Shown here: positions 1-11,600 of the stretch, in pieces
How the letters are laid out: the number at the start of each line of letters is the position of its first letter
How positions within the stretch are numbered: position 1 is the stretch's first letter
Notes under the pieces: model-generated
Seen by the model: the letters and a program-made list of their open reading frames with translations, nothing else
The model's database searches: none
Told to the model about the DNA's origin: nothing
Position numbers and translations under genes: made by a program
Origin: Congeria kusceri
Taxonomy: Eukaryota; Mollusca; Bivalvia; Myida; Dreissenidae
DNA length: 64,000 nucleotides
Assembly (NCBI GenBank): GCA_027627225.1
Contig: CM051028.1
Span: forward strand, 13,826,701-13,890,700
Reading direction: 5' to 3'

Positions 1-120
1 ACAACCACCGCAAATATTAAATAATTTAAACAAATAAATAATTAAATAATTTAAAAACACCTCGATAGATTTCAACTTTGTACATATGTATGTAGGTTAT
101 CGTTCGTAAACATATGCAGT

Positions 121-419
121 AGGGAAAGATCTAGAGCGAATAGCAGGGTGCTGCTCCCTGCCCCTTTTTGGTTTCCCCCTGCTGCCTCTCTGGGCTGGTC
201 AACATATACATTTTGAATATCTTTTGAAACTCAATATATTTTTGCAAGTATTCAATGACAAATGAAAAGACTATGCTTAAAAACCTTAATTAAAAGCATT
301 GGCCTCATAAAAACCCTGGATTTATCAAATTCTTAGAAAATATCATAAAACTGGCCCGGCTTTCCATCCTGCTTCTTTTTAGTAGCACCCTGTACCTTTT
401 TAGGTCCTAGATCTTTCAC
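121..419 (-). repeat. Inverted-repeat element, copy 1 (GAAAGATCTAG ends)
   Basis: The left end GGGAAAGATCTAGAGC and the right end CCTAGATCTTTCAC form an inverted repeat. Just inside each end lie GCAGGGTGCTGCTCCCTG and AGTAGCACCCTGTACC, also inverted to each other. The interior (GACAAATGAAAAG, TTAAAAGCATTGGCC) matches a second copy at 31805-32105 that lies in the opposite orientation. No coding potential is seen. It is a short non-autonomous element of unknown superfamily. The strand is arbitrary and is set relative to the second copy. Confidence 0.55.
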
Positions 420-420
420 T

Positions 421-1290
421 ATATGCAGGTATATGTTAAAGTTGTAATGTGAATGATTTTATAAATACTTTTGCTGGTTTGAATTATATACACATAAGTA
501 TGATATGTTTGAAGAAATGATGCACTGATCACTATTAAACAGTTAATTTGGTATAAAACAGATAATTGTGTACAAGTTGAGACAGTTTGTTTTCACAAGT
601 TGACATATTGATTAAAAAATAAGCGCCCCAGATGTGGAGCCTTTATTTAACTCAGCATTGAATTAACAAAGTGTCCGTTTGGCATGACGTGATATAAATT
701 ATCGATGGTCTTGTCTAATGATGCGGCCCCTATTATCCAGAAATGGAGAAGTGGACCCCTGTTATCAGTTAAGAACAGTACCAATTTACGTTTATTGCAA
801 TAAACAAGCTGTCATAATAGGACCCTCTTCTAGCGTTCTGTCCGCTCGGCCTTACATCAATATATCGATGTATGTTTTTGGTAAAACACAACTGACTTTA
901 TTTTCAAAATATGGGTTTGTGCGAATTTAAGGCTGCGCAAATATGTCCGTGATCACATTTGCACGAAATTTTTACCCCACGAATTCAAGTGATTCCACAG
1001 TATACATCCATTTTTCATGCATATTATATCATAAATATTTCCGTAAAAATTGTTGAAAGTTGGTGGTGCATATTGTACATGAATTTGTATTACCCAGTAT
1101 ATTTGAAAGATTCAGTAAAAAAAATCAAAATGATTGGGACTTAGCCATTTGATTCTAGCCAGTGACAGTTCTGTATAGAGTTTAAGTGCATCTGCAATAC
1201 AGTGTTCATATTATTATGTGATATAACTGGGTGCCGGATGACGTCAAACGTATCCATGTCTTGAATGGCAACAAAACGCTAATCCTCCTA
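421..1290. other. AT-rich stretch without a recognised gene
   Basis: No exon with matching splice signals and no long frame is seen. Around 920-1010 the text GCACGAAATTTTTACC and AGTGATTCCACAGTA resembles a stretch at 21585-21610, so part of this interval is probably a dispersed repeat. The short frames here look like chance. Confidence 0.4.
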
Positions 1291-1336
1291 TGATCATACT
1301 TACATTACTTACATTTCGATTCGAGGACGACAAGAG

Positions 1337-1471
1337 GTGTACAGAGGTCGCGAGGAATTACGTAAACATGGTATCCGCATAGGTGATGACTTCACGAGGA
1401 CTCAGCGAAATACACTAAGGTCCCTTCGAGAACATGGCAAGTACTACTATCAAGGACAGCTGCACGTCTAG
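1337..1471 (+). pseudogene. LINE ORF1 C-terminal remnant
   Basis: The frame beginning at GTG 1337 reads VYRGREELRKHGIRIGDD, then FTRTQRNTLRSLREHGKYYY, and ends at TAG 1469-1471. It is basic and hydrophilic, as expected of the end of a LINE ORF1 RNA-binding protein. No start codon is seen upstream. The assignment rests on its position directly 5' of the endonuclease remnant and on its composition. Confidence 0.5.
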
Positions 1472-1675
1472 GATAAAATACAACAGTCCTCTTTGCAGCG
1501 CAGAACTGTTACCGCTAGACGCAAGGCCACGTCCTTACAAACTGACGTTGACAGAGATGCCCGAGACGTGATTGACGCCACCCATGTTGAATACGAGAGT
1601 AGGGACGGCGACCAAACTCTGACTACTAACTTGTAGGAAGATGGCCAAAGCCTATCTGGCGTCATTTCTAATTCA

Positions 1676-2785
1676 TTTAATGTGTGCTGCTGGAACATTG
1701 AAGGTTTACAACCAAAATTAGAGTTTATGGACTTCATTTCATATCTAAAAACGTTTACAATATTCTGTTTTCTGGAAACATGGGATGAAGGTGTCTCAAG
1801 TAATTTGAACAGCTTTTCTGAGTATGTGGTGTATTCAAAAAAGTCCGATTTCAAAATATAGGAAGGTCTATGTGGGGTCTTTGTGTGTGTATACATAAGT
1901 ATTTTATGAAGTATGTGACATATCAACACTCCACACAGATTTTGTATGTTTTTAAAGCTGAAAAGTCCATTTTCTCGACAGTGAAAGATTTGCTATTCAT
2001 TTTTACATACCTACCACCTGAAAATTCACCATCTTATCAAAATGAGCTTCTGTATCAAATACCTAGAAAATGCATTGAGTGAGCTTTCTCTTGATTTGAG
2101 TAACTATTTCCTTGTACTTTTGGGCGATTTGAATGCAAGAACTTCAGACGTGGCCGATTATATCACTGATTTTTCTTATGATCATATGCCACTCCTCAGC
2201 CTGTATGAGGATATTTTAGCCAGTTCATATGATAAACGAAACTCGATGGACAAAGTTGTCAATAACCAGGGTAAGCTTCTATTAAGTTTTTGTATTTTTA
2301 ATAACCTAATTATTGCTAACGGTAGATTAGGAGAAGATAAGAACCATGGTCATTTTACTTTTGCTAATGCAAATGGTAAAAGTGTCATTGATTATGGCAT
2401 TGTTTCTGAATATCTTGCCCATAAGGATCTTAACTTTCGAATTGGGGAGCGAACTGATTCTTGTCATTTCCCATTAGAAATCGCATTTAAATGTCTTTTA
2501 GAAAACAACTCTGCCTTAGTTAATCCCAATAAACCCCGCAAAAAATACCGCTTTGAAGGCAACAGTTTAGTGCACTTTATGGGCTCCTTGCAAGAAACGT
2601 TTACTCATGGGTTCACATCGCGGACACTCAACTTCATAAATGACAGTTCTAACTATATCAATGATGTTGTCAGTCACATTGTGGGCATTTTTCAGAAATG
2701 TTCAGATGTGTACCTTACGGAATTTAAAGGCAAAGCATTAAACCACCTGCTGCAATGGTTTGACAAAGAATGTCACGAAATATAA
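1676..2785 (+). pseudogene. LINE apurinic-type endonuclease remnant
   Basis: The reading starts NVCCWNIEGLQPKLEFM with the conserved W-N-x-E-G of LINE endonucleases, then FCFLETW. It meets a TAG at 1860-1862. It continues in another frame (KYVTYQHSTQILYVFK, then FIFTYLPPENSPSYQ) to about 2045. It then shifts back for VLLGDLNARTSD (catalytic-loop G-D-L-N-A-R), IDYGIVSEYLA and the S-C-H-F-P-L segment that stands where active copies have SDH-x-P. At least two frameshifts and one stop inactivate it. Confidence 0.8.
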
Positions 2786-2799
2786 ACGTGATAACTTTA

Positions 2800-4625
2800 T
2801 GAACACAATTATTTGTCTGAAGTAGAAGATGAATTATTTAACGGTACAATTATGGATCAAGAAATACTATTAAGTATACGTTCACTTAATGTTTTTTAAA
2901 TATTCGCACGATTTTATCCTACCAATATTAGTGCAGTTATTTAATAGAATATTTATCACGGGCTGTTTTCCCTCATCCTGGAGTTCCGCTATCATTGTAC
3001 CAATACATAAAAAAGGTGATATTAACTCACCTGGCAATTATTGAGGCATCTCATTGCTAGATATATTTGGTAAGCTGTTTACTAGTGTAATTAATAGACG
3101 GTTATCATTTTACGCTAACGCTTTTGCTAAAATAGATGAAAGCCAATCTGGATTTCCTGCTGGTTATACGACATTGATAATGCCTTTGTATTGCAAGCGG
3201 TCATCTCCAAAATGCTGTGCAAAAGGTTTTATTGATTTTAAAACTACCTTTGACTCAGTGAATCGCGGTATTGTATGGCAAATTCTACAAGTAGCTAACA
3301 TCCAGGGCAAGCTTTTTAACATATTAAGAGCTATGTATGAAAATGTCAAGGCGCGTGTTCGCTGTAAAAACGAGTAAACTGACTATGTAACATGCAAAGT
3401 GGGTTTACAACAAGGGTGTTTGATCTCACCGCAATTATTTTCCTTTTTCATCAATGAATTAGTACAAGAATTATTAAGTAGTGGCGCAAGGGTCATACAA
3501 ATTTCATGATATCGAAATATTGCTGCTCATGTTCGCCGACGATGTTGCTTTGTTAGCAGATACAGTTCTTGGTTTACAGCGGCAACTTGACTCATTGCAT
3601 CATTTCTGTGAAAGAACAGGAATACATATGAACACTTCAAAAACTAAAATCATGGTTTTTATAAAGGGAGGTAAACCAGCAGTTAATGAACACTGGAATT
3701 TTGCAGCCATAAATCTTGACGTTGTCCAGTCTTTCACTTATGTAGGTGTCTGTATTTTCTCATCACTTTCTTTAATTAACATGGCCAATGAAAATGCTAT
3801 TAAGGGAAAGTGAGCCTTAACTAGTATCTTATCATCGATGTATAAATATGGTCAATTAACAATTTCAGTCTTTTTCAAATTGTTCGACAGCAAAATACAA
3901 CCTGTTTTATTATACGGCAGCGAACTTTGGGGATTTAGGGAATTGCAAAAGGATTGAAATTGTCCACAGATATGCTTGCAAAAGATACCTCTGTGTGGGC
4001 AAAACAAACTCAAATATCACTACCCTTGGAGATTGCGGTCGCTACCCAATTTACATAACTTCATATGTCCGGTGCATTAAATACTGGCTGAAAATAATAA
4101 AAATGCCCGATACCATATATGTTAAAAAGTTACAATTTTTTGTTAAACACAAATTTAAGTCTTCATTTCAACTGGGCCCATGAAATAAAACAGTTGTTGA
4201 ACAAACATGGATTCCAATACATTTGGTTAAATCAATGTGTTTCAAATCCACATAGATTTATATATGAATTCAAAGAAAGAGCCAAGTCCCAATCCCTACA
4301 AAACTGGGGGAGTATAGTCAATGCATCCCCAAATTAGAAATATACAAACAAATCAAGTCAAGTTACGAACATGAAACCTACCTTGACGTTTTATTTATAC
4401 GTAAATTCAGACGCAGTTGTGCACAATTACGTTCCGGAACCCTTGCATTGGAAATCGAAACAGGCAGATACCATGGCAGAACTAGAGAGCAAAGGTCTTG
4501 TCCAATTTGCAACACTGGTGAAATTGAAAATGAATTACATTTCTTACTAAAGTGCCCTGTTTTACACGACATAAGAAAAGAATATATCCATAGCAAATTT
4601 TTTCAAAAGCCCAAATATTCATAAA
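2800..4625 (+). pseudogene. LINE reverse transcriptase and C-terminal domain remnant
   Basis: Recognisable pieces in order are IIVPIHKKGD (2990s), SGFPAGYTT, CAKGFIDFKTTFDSVNRG (the palm-A D-x-x-T/K-x-F-D region), VGLQQGCLISPQLFSFFINE (3395-3460) and MFADDVALLADT (3529 onward, palm C with the F-A-D-D catalytic pair). Then come QPVLLYGSELWGF and the C-terminal CPICNTGEIENELHFLLKCP Cys/His segment near 4500-4560. Stops separate the pieces, and sequence between about 2880 and 2900 seems deleted where the NGKSPGPDG-type motif is expected. Confidence 0.8.
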
Positions 4626-4648
4626 TTGTTTATACTTCTATCGAGGAA

Positions 4649-5075
4649 AAAACGAACAAATTATTAAACAAACCGCCTCGTATAGCGTGCATGCATTTGA
4701 AACAAGAAATTTAATTCTTGAACTATGATGTCACCTAATGTGATTATTATGTTTTATTGCCAAGATATCGTTTTACATTGTTATCCACGTGTATTCATGC
4801 TTGTCTCTATATATGCATGTATGTTAATATATTATGTATAGTCTTATAAATTAAAACGAACAAATAATTAAACAAATTGCTTTGAATTGCTTTGCAATAC
4901 ATGTAATCGAAATAAGAAGCTCAACCCTTGTATTATGTTATTATCTAGTGTGATTTTCTTATTCCATTGATATTACCACGATATAGTTTAAGATTGTCAA
5001 AAGTGTGTAACCATGTTTGTCCTTATATATATCTATGTGTGCACATCATTGTATTTGTATATATTGTATTTTATA
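4649..5075 (+). repeat. Tandem duplication inside the LINE 3' untranslated region
   Basis: Two diverged copies of about 200 bp follow each other. The first (4649-4850) opens AAAACGAACAAATTATTAAAC. The second (4853-5075) opens AAAACGAACAAATAATTAAAC. Both continue through ATGTTATTATCTAGTGTG-like text, ACGATAT, TTGTCCTTATATATATCTAT or its equivalent, and a TATATTATGTATAG-like end. The copies differ at many positions, so the duplication is old. Confidence 0.6.
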
Positions 5076-5330
5076 TGTGTCAGGGGCTGGAGGCCTATAT
5101 CACAAATAAAACATGAATGAATTACTATGTAAAGTTTATCATCAAATCTGGTAAGTTATCAAAATAATGTATTGCTAATAAGTAACGTATTTCTGTTTAA
5201 AAAGGGCTAAATTGGCGGTTTTTTGCATGCATATATATACATATATTAAAACATGACAATTTCATATTCTTCTCTGGTATTTTTTTAAATTATTAACAAT
5301 ATATTGATTTAATCGTTAAGATAAAAGTCT

Positions 5331-5445
5331 ACAAAGACAAACAATTATCTTGGGAGACATGGTTCCAGTATATACAAAGACAAACAATTATCTTGGGAGT
5401 CATGGTTCCAGTAGATACAAAGAGAAACAGTTATCTTGTGTAGGA
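5331..5445. repeat. 43-bp tandem repeat, about 2.6 copies
   Basis: ACAAAGACAAACAATTATCT recurs at 5331, 5374 and, diverged, at 5417, giving a 43-bp period with the inner text TTGGGAGNCATGGTTCCAGT. It lies 100 bp upstream of the first visible exon. Confidence 0.7.
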
Positions 5446-5546
5446 TTCGAACTCACTCCTACAAATTATCACTCTTCAATGAAATCTTTCCCACGCTGTG
5501 CAAAGTTTATCAATGGCTCATATTATGAAACATTTGCGTTTTTCAG

Positions 5547-5658
5547 CCTGCAAAACAAGAAGCCCAATTCCTGAGGTCCTTGAAACGAGATTGCAAAGGG
5601 GGCCAGAATAACTTGTTTGTGGACTACATTGGTCGCTGTTTGCAAAATTTCAACCACA
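5547..5658 (+). CDS. Exon 1 (first visible) of LRPPRC-like gene
   Basis: Acceptor TTTTTCAG, donor GTGAGC. It codes for residues 1-37 of the visible part, opening PAKQEAQFLRSLKRDCKG and ending YIGRCLQNFNH plus one base. It starts in phase 0. No upstream exon could be recognised in 1-5546, so the previous one is probably outside the window. Confidence 0.85.
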
Positions 5659-8600
5659 GTGAGCATTGTTTTCTATCTATATAGTATGTTTATAATATTT
5701 AGTTGGCATGTTACAGCTGTTTTGATCACCACCATAGAGTGTATGAAGTGTGTCGTTGGACGACACTTAACGCACATGCATTAAGCCTGGTTTTCCCACG
5801 GCACGCCTCATATATTGTTTTTATTTTAAGATTGTAAACTGATATGTAAATTTTTTCTGAGCGACTATTTGATATTTGAGTGTGTGTAAGAAAAAAACTA
5901 TAGATTTTCTTATCTGGAGAACATTGGCAGATAATGATACCAGTATGCCTGTCTGACAGACCATTTGTTTTTAGCTCGACTTTTCGAAGAAAAGGCAAGC
6001 TATTCTACTCGCGTTGGCGTCTGGGTTAGGTTAAAGTTTTTTCGGAAAGCTAGTTTCTGAGGAATGGCTTGAGGGATTTCACATTTATTTCCTGTATTAA
6101 AATGAACCTATAGGCCAAGGTTGGTAACTCTAGTTTGAAATTAGTCAAAATTAAAGGCCTTGTAACTCTTCAAAATTTTACTCTAAGCTATTTGGATAGG
6201 TTAAAAATTTGTGGTAAGCCAGTTTCTCAGGAATGGCTTTAGGGATTTTATTCATACTTAAAACACTTGGCCCCTATATTCAAATGAACTCATTGGCCAA
6301 TTTTTATAACTCTCGTTTGAAATTGTCAAAATTATGGGCCTTTTTAAACTTTAAAATTTTATATTCCTGCAGGTAGGGTGGTGGCGTCAACTTTTGATTA
6401 TCTCTCTCTTACTCGAGAATGAATCTTCATACATAGATACCCAAAAGCAATACTTTACTTAGGATTGCCTTTGTGTCAAGGTCAACGTCACTGTTACTAA
6501 AAATAGAAAAAAGAGCTTCTGCTCAATAACTTGAGTAAAAATTGAAATATTTTAACCAAACTCGCAATTTATAGATACATAGCGAGACATTGCTTGGGAT
6601 TGCATATGAGTTGTGTAGGGTCAAGGTCAAGGTCACTGTATTGAAAATTAGAAAAATGCTTTCTGCTCAGTAAGAACAAAATAAACTTTGTTTAATGGGC
6701 CCCTACTTTTCAAACAGTTTGTTTTAGAAAAAATGCCACTAACTCTGACAAGTACAAGAAAACTCAAGCGCGCTGTCCTCCGACATCTCTAGATAATAAT
6801 AATTATAGAATTAACTTCAACTTCCTACTTTCTGCAGGAAAGTGTTTGCGCGTTTAATGCAGTTTAGACAGTACCGGTATTTGTTTGCCATTGTGCATTG
6901 GATGTTCCTTTCATTCTTTTGTGAAAATTTTGTTTGGAATCGTCAGATTCATATTGAAATTATGCTGTGATATTTTGTTTGCTTGTTGTATTTACAATTT
7001 GTGCCAATTTTTCAGGCTCTGCCATTCAAATGTTGCCATATTTAAAGGAAGAGGTAAGGATATATCTGTGATTTTCCAAGAACTATCTTACTTGACTTAG
7101 CCTTTTGAAAGTTACAAAATTTAAAATTCTGGAAATTGCAATTGTGTTACGACAAATCCAAGAGAGGTTATCAATTTTATATGAGGCGTGGCGTGGGAAA
7201 ACCGGGCTTAATGCATGTACTAAGTGTCGTCCCGAATTAGCCTACGCAGTCCACTCACGCTAATCCAGGACGACACTTTCTGCTTTTATGGTATTTTCAG
7301 TTTCAAGGAAGTTTTCGTAACATAAATCCACTGTAGGTGGAAAAGTGTTGTCTTAGATTAGCCTGTGTGGAGTGCACAGGCTAATACAAGAGGACTGTTT
7401 ACGCACATGCATTAAGCCCAGTTTTCCCACGCCACGCCACATATATTCTATTGTTTTCTGAGTCTGGCTAATGTGTATTTTCATTTTTATATACAATTTA
7501 CTGAGATTAAAAATAATTTGCGCCATCATGAGAAAGTGGCTAAGCATGATTATTGTTTTGATGGTTTCACTGTTGTTCAAATGAGGTAATCCGGGACGGC
7601 ACTTTCCGCTTTTATGGTAATTTCTGTTTCAAAGAAGTCTCTTCTAAACATAACTCCACTGTAGGCGGAAATTGCCGTCCAGGATTAGCCTGTGCGGACT
7701 GCACAGGCTAATCCGGGATGACACTACGCACATGCATTAAGACCGGTTTTCTCACGACGCCCCTCAAATGTGCTTTGTCTGAAATAACTCGGCAAGAATC
7801 CTGTTTCTGATTTCAGCACGAAGCTCTTGGTCACATGGGCTTCTACCCGCTGGTCCTCTACTTCAAGAACTCGGCAGGCATGGAAGGTAATGTGTCTAGT
7901 AGGCAGTTTAGTAGTGCTGACTACAGAGGTCGACCTTAGGCTTAAAAAAGAAACCAGTACATTTCAATGATTATTCTCAATTATTTTCTGCAGTACTTTG
8001 GCATTGGTACATGTATTATATATGTACCTTTTTCTACCCAATTTTGATGATTTGCTGTTCATTCTTGAATTTCCTGTGTTCAGTTTTCTCTTCAACATTG
8101 GCATCTACAAAATTCTGTTTTTGTAAGACATTGGTAATTTTGAAATTTTAACAATATTTGAAACTTGCCAATTTATCAGTTGTTCTGTAATCTTATATGA
8201 TATAGCGCGGACACATTGACCTGACACTCTTGAACTCTTCTAGCATAATTACGAGTGGGAATTGTTTCCTGTATTTATGCACCGTTTTATTATTCCCCCA
8301 CTTTTTGAAAAGGGGGGGGGCTATATAGGAATCCAGTGTTTCTTTTGGGGCTAATGTTGGGCCCCATTCCCCTGTGTAAAAAGTATATATTTTATATATT
8401 TTCCTCTATATTTAGCTTAAAATTCCCCTCAGAATGTAAGCTTTATTTGAAAAATAATTGACCAAAATCGGACAAAAGTTGACTAAGATAAGATAGAGGA
8501 ATTGTGAACAATCCCCGCAATTTTTCACAATAACACATCATGGGTAGCAGAACAATTCATTATTGTTTTATAATAAAGTACAATATAGACAAGTAATAAT

Positions 8601-11600
8601 GCTTTACTAAAAAAATTCCCTTTTGCCGTACAATTCCCCATCTGAAGGGCCCTGCCACCTTTCCCCCAAAATGTGAAAAAAAAACAATGGAATCTCGCAT
8701 TTTGGTCCGTCTGTACGGATGTACGCATGTATGTGCTTCCATATATTTTTTCCGCTCGATCACTTCTTTATGCCTGGAAGGAATTTTATATAACTTCACA
8801 TTATTATTCCTGATGACCAGATTATGTGTGATGTATATGACCCATGCTTGTCTGTCATAGTTCAAGTCACAATTCATGGTCAAATGTCAAATAATTGAAT
8901 TTTGTTTCCGCTCCATAACTTCTTAATGCCTAGATTAATTTTAAAGCAACTTCATATTATTATTCCCACTGACCAGCCCTTGTGTCGCGTACTTGACCCA
9001 TGCTGCTCCCTTAAAGGTCAAGGTCACAATTCAAGGTCAAAGTCGAAATATTTGTATTTTGCTTCTACTCCATAACTTTTGAATGCCTGTCAAAATGTTT
9101 TTAATATGACTTCAGATTATTATTCCCCATGATCAGGTGATGAGTCATGTACATGACCCATGCTCGTCTGTCAAAGGTCATGGTCATTTCCCATGATCAG
9201 GAGATGTGTTGTGTACATGACCCATTCTCGTCTGTCAAAGGTCATGGTCATAATTCAAGGTCAATAGTCCAATGTATTTTGTTTGATGTTTTCATGCATA
9301 AAGCTCTGACAGGTAAATTTTTCAGAGTTAACTATAAGTAGCATAAATGCTCACTAGAGAACATTTTACCCCACAGGACTGAAGAGTTGTATTCTGCCTC
9401 ACATGCCTGTATCCATGGAGATGGTGGCACTTCTGGAAGCTCTGTGGCCCGTGGAGATGGGCAGTCTGATGGACGCGCTCGAGGTGAGACGCATATGTGA
9501 TGAAAATAGCGTAGTTTCATTGAGTTTTATGAGACTAACAAACGCTTTACAGAAGAAGGAAGACAACATAAAAGGCAAATTTATTTTGCCCATCAGTTTA
9601 CCCTGGAAAGTTTGATTCTTTGAAGTTTTCATTTCCTTAGGCCACACAAAATAAATTGTGTGTTTCGGGCAACCGTTTTTAAAAAAAGTTAGATAAGCTC
9701 GGAATTGAGGGTTTTTTTAACATTTCGGTTAAAAAACATTGAAAATTATATAAAATCTCTACCACATGGCTGATTCCTTAACGTGGTGTGGTGGTTTGAG
9801 TGCCTCGATGACCCGGCGAGCTACGCCAGCGGGAGTGTAAACTCCTGGCAGGGCTTCCCAAGCTGGACAGGTCGAAGGGTAGAGGACAGACGAATATCAG
9901 TCACCTCTCCTCGAGGCTAAGGTGTATGAGAAGGATCACTCAGACAGAAAAACCAAGGGCAGGAGATGCTCTACAGCCATGGCAGGCAAGTCTCCTACGA
10001 CAAGGAAAAGTCGGAGAATAAACCATTGCTGAAGACGGATGCACTGGGCCAGAGTGCGCATAACGACAGTGCAACGCTTTCCACTCCAATGATGGACAAC
10101 AATGGATCTTTGCGTGATGGTGCTCTGCCTGTGGAGTCCCCCCGGGCTGGTAGAGTGCCGGACCCCATGCCTCGAAGGGGTCCAACCCAAGCTACCGGAG
10201 GTCACCCCGTCCCGCTGCGAGGAGCCAGGCTACGGAGGCGGAGGGTAAATGCGGCTGGCCAAGAAAGAACACCAAGCACTCAAGAGACCCCTCGACCGCT
10301 GAACATCCTTCAATGGAATGCGGAGGGAATACACAACAAAAAACTTCCTTTCACTGAAAGACTGCACGCCGACAATATTGATGTAGCCTGTATCCAAGAA
10401 ACCCACCTGAATTCAAACCACCGGTTCACCATCAGAGGATACCAAACCTTCAGGCTAGACAGAGAAGGAAGACACAAAGGAGGAGTGCTGATGCTCATCA
10501 AGAACAATATCCCAGCACAAGAAATTAAAGTAGTCACTAACCAACAAGCTGAAATCCAAGGAGTCAATATCACAATGGACAGGTCTGTAATTACAATATA
10601 CAATCTGTACTGCCCCCAAGACAAAGAACTTTCCCTGCAGTACCTGGAAAACCTACCCACTGAGAACTGCTTGGTTGTTGGAGACTTCAACAGCCACTCA
10701 ACCTGTTGGGGCTATGAAGAGACGGACAGAAGAGGAGAGGAAGTGGAGGACTGGCAGATTGATACCCAAATGGTTCTGCTGAATGATCCAGAAGACCCAC
10801 CCACCTTCTTCTCACGCAGGTGGCTGTCAACTTCTACCCCAGATCTCGCCTTTGCAACTGATGATCTCTCCAAGAAGACCACCAGAGGGGTACTGAGCCA
10901 GTTAGGAGGCAGCGACCACAGACCAGTAAAGCTGGCCATCAACCTGCAGTACAGACCACAGAACTCAACAACGTTCCCAAGGTGGAACTACAAGAAGGCA
11001 GACTGGAACATGTTTGCAAGCCTCACAGACCTCTACACCAGGGGCCTAAAAACAGACGACCTTAACATCAACCGAGTCACCAGGAACTTCAATCAGGCCA
11101 TTCTGAAAGCGGCTTCCGAGACAATCCCACGGGGCGCACGTAAGAACTACAGGCCCTACTGGACGGAAGAGCTTCAAGAACTTGAGGACCAAGTCAGCAG
11201 CAGCAGACAGGAAGTAGAGGAGAATCCCTCTGTTGACAACAACATCGCCCTGAAAGCAGCCACTGCCAAGTACAGAAGAGCCTACCTTCAAGCAGCAAGA
11301 TCTAGCTGGAGAGAAAAAACCGAGAAGCTAAACTTAGATAGGGACGGAAACAAGCTGTGGAAGCTGACCAAAGCGATGAATGGTGAAGACACAAGGGCAG
11401 AGCCAATTACCATCTCACAAGGCCAAGAGTTGCTGACAGGGAGAGAAGCTGCCAACCTTTTTATAGATAATTATGAGGAAGTCAGCAACATCACTGTACC
11501 TGAAGAAAGAAAGGCCCAGGTACAGGAGGAGAGAAGAACCTCCAAGGAGTATCAGCCAGAGGAACACATGAACAAGCCGTTCAACCATCATGAACTAGCA

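Larger units (their letters stand above)
1322..5115 (+). mobile_element. Decayed non-LTR retrotransposon (LINE), all domains broken
   Basis: Remnants of ORF1, an endonuclease, a reverse transcriptase and a C-terminal Cys-rich segment follow one another in the order expected for a two-ORF LINE. Each is interrupted by stops and frameshifts. A 3' untranslated region with AATAAA follows (CACAAATAAAACATGAATG near 5101). The 5' end is uncertain and no target-site duplication was recognised. It lies on the same strand as the host gene, upstream of the first exon visible here. It cannot be active. The clade was not assigned. Confidence 0.8.

Noticed and set aside
9403..9615. 70-residue frame as an independent small gene
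   Set aside because: Its first part is exon 4; the rest runs into the intron beyond a good GTGAGA donor.
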